Positions 1 to 8,141 of a stretch of 39,247 nucleotides of DNA are shown piece by piece (position 1 is the stretch's first letter; the number at the start of each line of letters is the position of its first letter). Made by a program: the position numbers and the translations under genes. A model generated the notes under the pieces. That model saw only the letters and a program-made list of their open reading frames with translations, had not been told where the DNA came from and searched no databases. Location: assembly GCA_028689655.1 (NCBI GenBank), contig JAQVCT010000024.1:1-39247 (forward strand), given 5' to 3'. Origin of the DNA: Lachnospiraceae bacterium (GTDB taxonomy: Bacteria > Bacillota > Clostridia > Lachnospirales > Lachnospiraceae).

Positions 1-25
1 CATAATAATGCATCCAGCTAACCAT
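1..25 (-). CDS. Start of an unidentified gene running off the left edge
   Basis: An ATG at 25-23 is preceded on the minus strand by a strong Shine-Dalgarno-like sequence (GGAGGTG, about 8 bases upstream). Only eight codons (MVSWMHYY) fall in the window, so no function can be given. The upstream 41-59 palindrome and a TATACT box fit a regulated promoter. This rests on the ribosome binding site alone. Confidence 0.35.
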
Positions 26-40
26 CCTTTCTTCACCTCC

Positions 41-59
41 GAATGACAGTATATCATTC
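41..59. promoter_or_regulatory. Palindrome overlapping a possible -10 box
   Basis: GAATGA and TCATTC form a 6-bp inverted repeat around a 7-base centre. On the minus strand the centre contains TATACT, a plausible -10 box for the gene starting at 25. A palindrome over a -10 box is a common operator layout, but no regulator is identified here. Confidence 0.25.
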
Positions 60-240
60 ATCGATGCCTTGTAATAGTTGCTGGATTATATTTGCCTAAA
101 ACTGCTGGTTATAGTTTACCACTTACATATCTATATGGTTTCCCAATAGTTTTGTGTATTATAGGTATATTACTATTTCAATCTATCATCTGCTAATATG
201 CCCTTTTTATTTTACTCAATTCTATTTTGTGCACAATGTT

Positions 241-471
241 TTATTTTGTTCGATGTCTTTCATTGTATGTAAAACGTTCAATAGCTATATCTTCAGATAC
301 TTCATCATCTGGATTATTTGTAAAACGATATGTTACATCAAATGCATCGGCATACAATTCTGTTGCATGTGGGAAAATCACCTTTGCTAATTGAAAACGA
401 TTTGCATTCCGTTGTTTTGGTTTTGGCAAACGTACTATTGCTAAACGATAACAGTGTTCTGGATCTAGTGA
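241..471 (-). pseudogene. Truncated open frame of unknown origin
   Basis: The minus frame is open from just after a TAA at 474-472 to a TAA at 243-241, 76 codons. The residues have a protein-like mix (for example LAIVRLPKPKQRNANRF and FPHATELYADAFDVTY), but there is no ATG near the start and no ribosome binding site. It lies directly downstream of the decayed toxin frame. It most resembles the 3' remnant of a longer gene cut off by rearrangement. I do not recognise the family. Confidence 0.35.
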
Positions 472-482
472 TTATATATTCT

Positions 483-932
483 CTATAACCAAGACAATAT
501 TCCATCAATATCTGGTGACATTGGATGTTTATTTCCATTTTCGTATTCAGTAAGATAACATTGACATGCTGAGATTATGTCTGTTTCATTTTTATCCAAA
601 ATACTTTTCACCTGCAATAAAAACTGATTATTGTTAATCCGATACTTTTGTATGTATTTTTTATCTATTGGAAAAAGTTTGATATAATGAACACCATGTC
701 TATTTCCCGACTTTGTAGATGGATTCGGTGGTAAAGGAAAATATTGGTTTTTAGGTGTATTCGATACTATATTAGATCATATTGGAACTATAAAATCTTG
801 TTTTTTCCCTTTATACTTTAACTGCACTATCAAAACACATGGTCTTCCACTTTTATTAAACAAAAGTTCCTTATCTGTCCCATGGACTTTGCAATCAATG
901 TAAAACTGATCACTTACTTTAACTATTTGCAT
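483..932 (-). pseudogene. Type III toxin (ToxN/CptN/TenpN-like endoribonuclease) with in-frame UGA
   Basis: From the ATG at 932 (GGAG 8 bases upstream) to the TAG at 485-483 the frame is intact for 150 codons except for a TGA at 779-777 (codon 52). The N-terminal part contains VKVSDQFYIDC, RPCVLIVQLKYKGK and DFIVPI, then the TGA, then SNI. Recalled family pattern: type III toxins have an early FY motif, an RPY/RPC-V strand and an IPxRSN-like strand, so the TGA probably replaces an Arg (CGA to TGA is one transition). After the stop the frame still reads HGVHYIKLFPIDKKYI, also family-like. Upstream are a terminator hairpin and two RNA repeats, the standard type III layout. Such toxins cut RNA and are held by a repeat RNA antitoxin, often giving phage resistance. 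Subfamily CptN is a guess based on the two ~44-nt repeats and the host group. Confidence 0.6.
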
Positions 933-967
933 TTGTATTCTCCAAACGTTTTTCTCCAAATAGTTAA

Positions 968-987
968 AGCCACCAATTACGGTGGCT
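968..987 (-). terminator. Hairpin between antitoxin RNA and toxin frame
   Basis: A perfect 7-bp stem AGCCACC/GGTGGCT with a 6-base loop is followed on the minus strand by TTTAACTATTT. Its place between repeat RNA and toxin matches the leaky terminator of type III toxin-antitoxin loci, which sets the RNA-to-toxin ratio. Confidence 0.6.
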
Positions 988-1099
988 CTAGCTTACAAGT
1001 GGATGATATTCTACATTAAAATCCCGTCATCCGCGGAGATTAAACATACTTGTGAATAATACTCTAAGCGTTATTCGCGCTGAACAAATTCCTTTGTTC
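968..1099 (-). ncRNA. Putative type III antitoxin RNA with two imperfect 44-nt repeats
   Basis: Downstream of the 1106-1135 promoter the minus strand carries two units in register, starting CGCGAATAACG (from 1079) and CGCGGATGACG (from 1035), and ending TTATTCACAAGTA and TCATCCACTTGTA. Each unit forms a hairpin (GAATAA/TTATTC and GGATGA/TCATCC), and the stem changes compensate each other, which points to conserved RNA structure. A 5' hairpin GAACAAA/TTTGTTC precedes them. The RNA would end at the 968-987 hairpin, 36 bases before the toxin ATG. In type III systems the repeat RNA is processed by the toxin and sequesters it. The transcript start is inferred from the -10 box. Confidence 0.55.
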
Positions 1100-1105
1100 A
1101 CTTGT

Positions 1106-1135
1106 ATTATATGCTAATATGCACCTTTTAGTCAA
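1106..1135 (-). promoter_or_regulatory. Sigma-A promoter of the antitoxin RNA
   Basis: On the minus strand TTGACT (1135-1130) and TATAAT (1111-1106) are separated by 18 bases, a near-consensus housekeeping promoter. Transcription would begin near 1099, just ahead of the first antitoxin hairpin. Confidence 0.7.
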
Positions 1136-1229
1136 TCATTTTTGTTAACTGGAGTTTTACAATTTTCCCATTACCCTGTGTTATGTTTTACCCTCATTTT
1201 ATAAATATACGTTTTGTGTGAATATCAAC

Positions 1230-1292
1230 TGTGTATTATACAAAACCGCTTGTGTATTACGCGTATATTGTATGTATATTACTTGTGTATTA
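1230..1292. repeat. Three direct copies of TGTGTATTA in AT-rich gap
   Basis: The 9-mer TGTGTATTA occurs at 1230, 1251 and 1284 within the AT-rich stretch between the toxin promoter and the gdhA terminator. Spacings are 21 and 33 bases. It could be a protein-binding cluster or low-complexity drift. No gene is visible in 1140-1350. Confidence 0.4.
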
Positions 1293-1352
1293 TGTTATTT
1301 TTTCATGTATAAATACTTGTAAACCATGTATTTTAATATATTTTCAAAACAC

Positions 1353-1398
1353 AAAGAATCCCACAGCCATGCTGTTTTAGCAAGGTGTGGGATTCTTA
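1353..1398 (-). terminator. Rho-independent terminator of gdhA
   Basis: A 12-bp stem AAGAATCCCACA (1354-1365) and TGTGGGATTCTT (1386-1397) lies 20 bases past the gdhA stop and is followed on the minus strand by TTTGTGTTTTG. Confidence 0.85.
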
Positions 1399-1417
1399 TT
1401 TTATAACTAATGATTCA

Positions 1418-2878
<1,461 letters not shown>

Positions 2879-2972
2879 CTACGTCAGACCCCATTGTCCA
2901 ATTCGTATTATATAACGACCTTTCAGAAATCTCAAGTACTTTATCACATTGCATAGATAAATTTTTCGGAAC

Positions 2973-3413
2973 TTACAAATATTTCTTTAAAATTTCTATA
3001 TTCTTTTCCTCAAAATCCATCAACTCTTTGGCGATTTCCATACTCTTGCTGCCCACCTCCACATGATGATTCACAGATTTCCACATATCCGTCAATTCAT
3101 GATGTGTTTCCCGGATCACTAACTGGGCTACGTGACTTGTACTATTATTCAGAACAGTGTTCAAATGAATACTTCCCGACAGCATGATATCCTGTACATT
3201 ATTTACCGCATATGGCATGGCTCTTTCCTCCAGGATCATATCCACCGCTTTATTGTGAATATCGGAGTACTTCAATGCCTGCCGAGACAATTGCAGAGCG
3301 AGATCATCGTCATATACCTTCGAGGATATGACATCAATTGCCTTCATCGCCTTCTCCGTATTCTTCTGTATATCCTTCAATACCTCTATCTCATTCTTTT
3401 TATTGACTATCAT
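2973..3413 (-). CDS. Helical hypothetical protein, 146 aa
   Basis: I do not recognise a named family. The protein is charged, lacks a signal peptide or membrane segment, and looks all-helical with long amphipathic stretches, probably a four-helix bundle. His and Glu are frequent (SDIHNKAVDMILEE, RETHHELTDMWKSVNHHVE), reminiscent of DUF2383-like or ferritin-like folds, but there is no clear paired ExxH metal motif. The ATG at 3413 follows AGGGAGAAAAT. It lies alone between gdhA and the SH3 protein, 38 bases downstream of a terminator, so it has its own promoter or depends on readthrough. No clear terminator follows. Confidence 0.75.
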   Translation of the reverse strand: MIVNKKNEIEVLKDIQKNTEKAMKAIDVISSKVYDDDLALQLSRQALKYSDIHNKAVDMILEERAMPYAVNNVQDIMLSGSIHLNTVLNNSTSHVAQLVIRETHHELTDMWKSVNHHVEVGSKSMEIAKELMDFEEKNIEILKKYL

Positions 3414-3451
3414 ATTTTCTCCCTGCCTTTCCTGCTCATTTTAAGACATAT

Positions 3452-3480
3452 AAAAGACCATGCAATCAGCATGGTCTTTT
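3452..3480 (-). terminator. Strong terminator after the SH3 gene
   Basis: A perfect 12-bp stem AAAAGACCATGC/GCATGGTCTTTT with a 5-base loop. A and T runs on both sides make it usable in both directions. It lies about 130 bases beyond the SH3 gene stop, after the 3510-3572 repeat. Confidence 0.8.
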
Positions 3481-3509
3481 ATAGTATGACTACCCTATTT
3501 TATTTTATA

Positions 3510-3572
3510 CATATTTTAGTGCAGTGATTTTACTTGCTTGCAAGTGTAAAATCACAAACGTTGGCAGTAAAA
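3510..3572. repeat. 63-bp intergenic hairpin repeat, copy 1
   Basis: The 63 bases are identical to 36561-36623, in the same orientation. The core is an imperfect palindrome: GTGATTTTAC and GTAAAATCAC flank an inner ACTTGC/GCAAGT stem. Both copies lie just over 40 bases past the stop codon of a minus-strand gene (here the SH3 protein, there rsmB). It behaves like a REP-type extragenic palindrome and may help end transcription or protect 3' ends. Confidence 0.85.
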
Positions 3573-3613
3573 AATTTATTATACATCGTTTTCATGACTA
3601 CTCTTGTCAAGCG

Positions 3614-4906
3614 TTACTCCACAAATTCAGATTTTACGAATCCCGTCTGTCCCTTATAGTCAATCTTTGACCATCCGTCAGCCTGCTTCATGATCAGGTC
3701 AAATTTATCTCCCATATAGGCCACGCCCAGTTTATCAGAAGATTCATTGGCTGACTTTCTGATATTCACGGTTTCCTTTACAGTTATTTTTCCCTGAGTA
3801 GTTACGGTTTCGGTTGTGTCCGTCGTCTCTGTGGTATCCGTCGTTTCATTCGCCGTATCTTCTGTGCTGTCAACGACTTTCAGGTATTCTGACTTCACAT
3901 AAGCTTCTTTATCCTCGAACTGGATCTTACTCCATCCGTTTTCCTTGGTCTCCAGTCTGGTGAACTGATCACCTGCTGCCGCCTTTCCGATCTTATCTGC
4001 TGTTTCACTGTCTGAGCTGCGAACATTTATCGTATCGGTGGCTTCCACTTTTTCTGTAACAGGCTGTGCCGGCTCCTGTGCCTGTTCTGCATTTGCTTCC
4101 TCTGTACTGTTTTCTTCAGTATTATCGGCACTGGCAGTCTCTGTCTCAGGCTGTTCGTCCTCCGCTTCCAATATAGCAAGTGCTTCCCCTACTTCTGTCT
4201 TGATCTTCGTTGGAAGTTCTGCCAGGAATGCATTCAGTTGTTCATCTTTTCCAATTGCCTCATTGTAGCTGACCTGTACACGATTAAATAAATCCAACAC
4301 ATCATCCTGTGTGGACAATGCTTTCAAATATTCAGATACATTATCATCGATTTCACTGTCATAAATATACAAATCGCCATTCTCATTTGGACAGATGTAT
4401 AAAGTATTCAGTGCTGGTGCCAAAGTATCAATGTCTTTGAACTTCACTTCATAGTACACATATGCCAGGTATGTATTTTCCAATAAACCTTTTTTGGTAT
4501 AACAAATAAGATTTTCATATTGGTCAATATACTCGCTCTTTTTCTGCAAACGGATCTTTTCTGTATCTTCTGTATAATTTCTGCAGGCTACTACCGTATC
4601 CATGTCTCCGTCAGCAAGTGCCTTGTAATACTTATTTACCAGCTCATTCACTTCCGGATAAGCATTTTCCTCCAAAGGCTCTTCTGCCACTTCGCTGTCT
4701 GATACCGTTCCCGTTGCAATCTCAGATGTCTCCGTATCTTTATGAAAACCACGTAAACCAATTACCGCTACTGCGATTACTACCACTACTGCAATCACAA
4801 AAATTGCGACCAATTTCTTATTTTCCAATACGCGGTCTTTTCCCCTCAAAATCAATTTCTTTGCAGATTGCAAGAGTTCTTTGATTTTTGATATTAAACC
4901 ATTCAT
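3614..4906 (-). CDS. Membrane-anchored protein with two bacterial SH3 domains
   Basis: This is a 430-residue protein. A short basic N-terminus is followed by one membrane segment at about residues 32-50 (AIFVIAVVVVIAVAVIG), then an acidic and Ser/Thr-rich extracytoplasmic part. A folded region at about 70-240 has no family I recognise, and an acidic linker rich in Glu and Thr follows. Two SH3b domains end the protein (about 287-346 and 374-430), each with the INVRS/VNIRK strand and the GWSKI turn. SH3b domains typically bind cell-wall peptides, so a wall-associated sensor or anchor is inferred; no catalytic domain is visible. Start is ATG 4906 with AAAGG upstream; a GTG three codons earlier is less well placed. 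The linker between the SH3 domains contains a TTDTTETTDTTETV repeat. Confidence 0.8.
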   Translation of the reverse strand: MNGLISKIKELLQSAKKLILRGKDRVLENKKLVAIFVIAVVVVIAVAVIGLRGFHKDTETSEIATGTVSDSEVAEEPLEENAYPEVNELVNKYYKALADGDMDTVVACRNYTEDTEKIRLQKKSEYIDQYENLICYTKKGLLENTYLAYVYYEVKFKDIDTLAPALNTLYICPNENGDLYIYDSEIDDNVSEYLKALSTQDDVLDLFNRVQVSYNEAIGKDEQLNAFLAELPTKIKTEVGEALAILEAEDEQPETETASADNTEENSTEEANAEQAQEPAQPVTEKVEATDTINVRSSDSETADKIGKAAAGDQFTRLETKENGWSKIQFEDKEAYVKSEYLKVVDSTEDTANETTDTTETTDTTETVTTQGKITVKETVNIRKSANESSDKLGVAYMGDKFDLIMKQADGWSKIDYKGQTGFVKSEFVE

Positions 4907-4966
4907 GCATAACACCTTTCTAACTATTTTTCATGATCATAATGTATGTAGTCTCTACAATACAAA

Positions 4967-5038
4967 TGCACCCGACAGGAATCGAACCTGCATTAAAGGC
5001 GTCGGAGGCCTCCGTTCTATCCATTAGACTACGGGTGC
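4967..5038 (-). tRNA. tRNA-Arg (CCG anticodon)
   Basis: The minus strand folds as a full cloverleaf: acceptor GCACCCG/CGGGTGC with discriminator A, T-arm with TTCGAAT loop, and anticodon stem GAGGC/GCCTT around the loop CTCCGAC. This gives anticodon CCG, which reads the Arg codon CGG. The 3' CCA is not encoded and must be added. It is 72 nt without CCA. It lies beside short duplicated segments, so integration next to this tRNA is conceivable. Confidence 0.93.
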
Positions 5039-5090
5039 GCAGCGATGTGACTTCCTGGAATTGTTACAAATTTGTTACATCGCAATGACC

Positions 5091-5119
5091 ATAATACCAT
5101 ATTTTTAAATTCTTGTCTA
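5091..5119 (-). promoter_or_regulatory. Promoter of tRNA-Arg
   Basis: On the minus strand TAGACA (5119-5114) and TATTAT (5096-5091) are 17 bases apart, about 50 bases upstream of the tRNA. The gap to the tRNA has a direct repeat of TTGTTACA on the plus strand. Confidence 0.5.
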
Positions 5120-5142
5120 TACCGCAGATAGTTTTCCTGTTA
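5119..5142 (-). repeat. Copy of the 3' end of the DUF5688 gene
   Basis: 22 of 24 bases match 6982-7005, which encodes the last residues (ITGKLSVV) of the DUF5688 protein. Here the minus frame reads LLTGITGKLSAV followed by a stop. It is probably a relic of a paralogue or of a duplication that also involved the MATE gene between the two copies. Confidence 0.55.
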
Positions 5143-5246
5143 TTCCTGTTAATAACTTATGATAATGCCACCTTAAGATTCTCTTGAGAAGCATTGTCGC
5201 AAAACAACTAAAACTTTTAAAGTCATCAACAAATCTATTTCAAGGC

Positions 5247-5275
5247 AACAGCCTTCTGAACTTCTTTCTGTTTCG
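5247..5275. repeat. Imperfect direct repeat flanking the MATE gene, left copy
   Basis: 25 of 29 bases match 6843-6871 on the other side of the MATE gene, in the same orientation. Together with the 5119/6982 pair this suggests the exporter was brought in or duplicated with its flanks. Confidence 0.5.
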
Positions 5276-5297
5276 AATGTTTTGCTGATATCATCCA

Positions 5298-6611
5298 TCA
5301 CCTTTTCCTTCTTAAGTATTTAATCCAAAATCCGGCTGCTGCAACAGCCACTATACCTTCTGTTACCGGTACTGTTATCCATACCCCGTATAACCCGAAC
5401 AGATATGACAACAGTACCGCTATTGGAATTGTTAATAAAATACCTCTCAAAATTGCTATTGCCTGCCCTGATAGTGGTCTTTCTACCGCTGAAAAAAACA
5501 TAGCAGTTACTATATTATATCCGATAAAAGGGATTGATATAAAATATAATTTCAATCCTATCGTTGCAATTTGCTGCATTTGCAGATTTTGTTCGCTGTT
5601 AAACGCTTTTACTATATTTTCTGACATTCCAAATATCAATGAATAAGTAAAAGCTGAAACAATAATTACTGTAATAATTGCATAACGATAGATTGTTCGT
5701 GCAATGTGAATTTTTCCTCGCCCATACGCTCTGCTGACAAGGGGCTGCATTCCCTGTGCTACTCCCGTATGAATGGCGACCGCCACAAGTGCTATGTTCG
5801 CTATCACACCATATGCTGCCACACCAATATTTCCTCTTAGTTTTAATATAATGATGTTGAAAATGATAATTACAATTCCCGAAGCCACTTCTGATATGAA
5901 AGACGGAAATCCTATGCCCAATATATTTTTTATATATGCTCCATGTAGTTTTACCTTTCCACATGTAAATTGATTTTTCTTATTAAAAAAATGTGAAGAT
6001 AAGATTATCAGACTAATGACCGGTGCAAGTCCTGTGGCAAATACAGCCCCGAAGATTCCCATGCCCATTGGAAAAATAAAAATATAATCCAAAATAATAT
6101 TAGCAAGACTTCCCACAAGCATTGCTGACATAGATAATTTAGGATTTCCATCATTTCTAATAAAACAAATCAAAATATCATTTAATAGAAAAACCGGTGC
6201 AAACAGCATTAATATTTTCAAATAGGTCTCTGTCATTGCATGTACATTAGAATCCGCACCTAATATTTCCGCAATATTTCCAGCCTGAAAACAGCCGAGC
6301 AGAAAAAACATTGCTGCCATTATCCCAGCTAAATATAGTGTATTGGTAAACATTTTTTTTACCTCTTCCGATTCATTATGTCCTTTCAAAATAGAGTATT
6401 TTGTTGCTCCTCCCATTCCAATCATCAAACCACTTCCATGTATAAAACTATATACCGGAATTGCAATATTTAATGCTGCAAGACCCTCTGAACCTAATCC
6501 CTTTGATACAAAAAAAGTATCGGCCAAAATATAACAGGATAAGCCAATCATACCTATGATATTCATAATTGTGTATTGCAAAAATTCCTTTAAGTTAGAT
6601 TTCTGTTCCAT
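5298..6611 (-). CDS. MATE-family multidrug/metabolite exporter
   Basis: This 437-residue integral membrane protein has about twelve hydrophobic segments in two halves, the architecture and length of MATE (NorM/DinF-type) cation-coupled exporters. The N-terminal LADTFFVSKGLGSEGLAALNIAIPVYSF and the later VAQGMQPLVSRAYGRGK are typical MATE segments. Substrate cannot be told from sequence. The ATG at 6611 follows GGAGG at 5 bases. It is transcribed alone from its own promoter (6801-6829) through a leader with a small open frame and a terminator-like hairpin (6634-6674), which suggests induction by attenuation. It is flanked by short duplications and its AT-rich codon use differs from the core genes, fitting an acquired gene. 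Confidence 0.88.
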   Translation of the reverse strand: MEQKSNLKEFLQYTIMNIIGMIGLSCYILADTFFVSKGLGSEGLAALNIAIPVYSFIHGSGLMIGMGGATKYSILKGHNESEEVKKMFTNTLYLAGIMAAMFFLLGCFQAGNIAEILGADSNVHAMTETYLKILMLFAPVFLLNDILICFIRNDGNPKLSMSAMLVGSLANIILDYIFIFPMGMGIFGAVFATGLAPVISLIILSSHFFNKKNQFTCGKVKLHGAYIKNILGIGFPSFISEVASGIVIIIFNIIILKLRGNIGVAAYGVIANIALVAVAIHTGVAQGMQPLVSRAYGRGKIHIARTIYRYAIITVIIVSAFTYSLIFGMSENIVKAFNSEQNLQMQQIATIGLKLYFISIPFIGYNIVTAMFFSAVERPLSGQAIAILRGILLTIPIAVLLSYLFGLYGVWITVPVTEGIVAVAAAGFWIKYLRRKR

Positions 6612-6620
6612 TTTTCCTCC

Positions 6621-6674
6621 ATAAAAATAGCGCCAGCATTTTCTATCTTCTGGGACCTAACGATAGAAAAGCTG
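6621..6674 (-). terminator. Attenuator-like hairpin in the MATE leader
   Basis: The arms CAGC-TTTTCTATC and GATAGAAAA-GCTG (6662-6674 with 6634-6647, one bulge) form a 13-bp stem, followed on the minus strand by GCGCTATTTTTA. The U-run ends just before the MATE ribosome binding site. Placed between promoter and gene, it would stop transcription unless an alternative pairing forms. The segment ATAGAAA at the start of the leader frame can pair with TTTCTAT of the 5' arm and is a candidate competitor. Confidence 0.6.
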
Positions 6675-6715
6675 ACGTCTCATTTATTTACCCGGTGGCA
6701 AATATTCGTCTGTTC

Positions 6716-6781
6716 TTATTTTCTTGTAAAACATAAATCAATCAAGTAGATTACAATGTCCTCAATTTCTATGCTTATCAT
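6716..6781 (-). CDS. Possible 21-residue leader peptide of the MATE gene
   Basis: A short frame ATG 6781 to TAA 6716 (begins MISIEIED, ends LCFTRK) starts about 25 bases after the predicted transcript start and ends about 40 bases before the attenuator hairpin. The position suits ribosome-mediated attenuation, as in several antibiotic-resistance leaders. The ribosome binding site is poor, and the frame could be chance in AT-rich DNA. Confidence 0.3.
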   Translation of the reverse strand: MISIEIEDIVIYLIDLCFTRK

Positions 6782-6800
6782 TACTTTTATATTTCACGTG

Positions 6801-6829
6801 ATTATACTATAATACCTGGATAAATTCAA
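6801..6829 (-). promoter_or_regulatory. Promoter of the MATE leader
   Basis: On the minus strand TTGAAT (6829-6824) and TATAAT (6806-6801) are separated by 17 bases. This gives a leader of about 185 bases ahead of the exporter. Confidence 0.7.
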
Positions 6830-6842
6830 GTCCCTTTCCAAA

Positions 6843-6871
6843 CAACAGCCTGCTAAACTTCTTTCGCTTTC
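6843..6871. repeat. Imperfect direct repeat flanking the MATE gene, right copy
   Basis: Matches 5247-5275 at 25 of 29 bases. It lies just upstream of the MATE promoter. Confidence 0.5.
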
Positions 6872-6973
6872 TCCACGCCAGATTACCCCTTTAAAGAACG
6901 AAATTAAAGCAGCCAGCAAGAAGTTCCAATTTCACAAGTTAATGTTGCTCTTAAAAAGTGACATTTTCATCTG

Positions 6974-7966
6974 TTATTGACATACCACAGATAGTTTTCC
7001 TGTAATTCTGGAATAGTAATAGGCGTGATTGGCCAGAACTTCCTCCGCATCCACCTGGGTCAGATTCACTTCCTGTACCATCTCATTGAGGTCCAGTCGT
7101 TCATCCCTCTCCTGCACCGGTATCAGTATTAACTCGTGTATCGAACTTGGGAGCACATAGAAATCCTTTTTCATTCTCTCAGACAGCTCTTTCATCACAT
7201 TATGATACAGGATGCAGGCAGCGCCCAGGACTCTTCCCTGGTTGCTCAGCACATACATGGGAACCTGGTTCTCTCCCACTGCTTCCCTGATCATCTGGTC
7301 TACCATATGTTCCATCCATTCCTGATCTGCTTCCTGCGTATCTGCATTCATCTCTTCGATTCCTGCGGCTGCATATTCCTTTCGCAGATTATCCAATAAA
7401 ATTGTATGCATGACATCCTCCATATTCTGAATCTCATAAGGGAGGAGTCGTGGCGTATTGACCTTTGCATTTTCATATAATTCCTCCACTGTAACATTCC
7501 AGATTCTGCAATGATTGTGCCGAATCAATACTGTAGCATTACCGATCAGTTCATTTGCCACCAGACAATAAAATACAATTGCAAGATCCAGATATTTGAT
7601 ATGAGGAATTTCTTTTAACAATTCTTCATTTTTTTCATAATTGATCAGTTTATACGCCAGTCTTTTTTTCACCGCTTCATAGTCTGTAAAAAAATCCATA
7701 TTGATATCGGTATCCGCCTTATTTTCCTCATAGATACGAACCAACTCTCTTACACAGCCAGCAAAGGTCTCCCCCTCCTCATATTCTTCATAAAAACGAT
7801 TGAGGTAGATCGTCGGTGAGATGTTCCTGTCTGTTTCTCTGATACTGATGCCCTGTAGGATAATGCCATTATTTTTTGTAACTTCATTTAATATCACTGT
7901 CACCTTTTCGCCATAATAATTCTGTACTGCTTTTTTCATTTTTTCGCTATATTCTTTTATATTCAT
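6974..7966 (-). CDS. DUF5688-family protein, 330 aa
   Basis: A soluble cytoplasmic protein of unknown function. The N-terminal half, with YSEKMKKAVQNYYGEKV, then TIYLNRFYEEYEEGETF and later LLPYEIQNMEDVM, matches my memory of the DUF5688 proteins common in Lachnospiraceae. No catalytic motif, signal peptide or membrane segment is seen. The ATG at 7966 follows AGGAATTTAT. It has no co-directional close neighbour: efp ends 330 bases upstream behind a terminator, and the MATE promoter starts downstream. Its last codons are duplicated at 5119-5142. Confidence 0.75.
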   Translation of the reverse strand: MNIKEYSEKMKKAVQNYYGEKVTVILNEVTKNNGIILQGISIRETDRNISPTIYLNRFYEEYEEGETFAGCVRELVRIYEENKADTDINMDFFTDYEAVKKRLAYKLINYEKNEELLKEIPHIKYLDLAIVFYCLVANELIGNATVLIRHNHCRIWNVTVEELYENAKVNTPRLLPYEIQNMEDVMHTILLDNLRKEYAAAGIEEMNADTQEADQEWMEHMVDQMIREAVGENQVPMYVLSNQGRVLGAACILYHNVMKELSERMKKDFYVLPSSIHELILIPVQERDERLDLNEMVQEVNLTQVDAEEVLANHAYYYSRITGKLSVVCQ

Positions 7967-8141
7967 ATAAATTCCTATTCTTTCTTTTTATTTTATTTTT
8001 TGTTTTATTTTTTTAATGATTGGAAATATGTGATACGAATGTATCTGAGATGTGTACTTAAAATAAGCAGACTTGATATCCTATATGCGCAAAACAAGCA
8101 GACTCGATAGCTTCCATACTTGATTCTGCTTATACGCAGAG

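Noticed and set aside
154..390. 78-codon plus-strand frame at the left end
   Set aside because: It is Tyr/Cys/Phe/Ile-rich, as expected from AT-rich non-coding DNA, and lacks a ribosome binding site; it overlaps the minus-strand remnant.
6612..6800. Known riboswitch (guanidine, ZTP, yybP-ykoY or similar) in the MATE leader
   Set aside because: I looked for the conserved cores of these classes and did not find them; only a terminator-like hairpin and a short frame can be supported.
6838..6990. Plus-strand coding-like stretch reading about 50 residues downstream of the right MATE repeat
   Set aside because: No start codon with a binding site and no recognisable motif; it may only reflect the duplicated sequence, so it is not called a gene.
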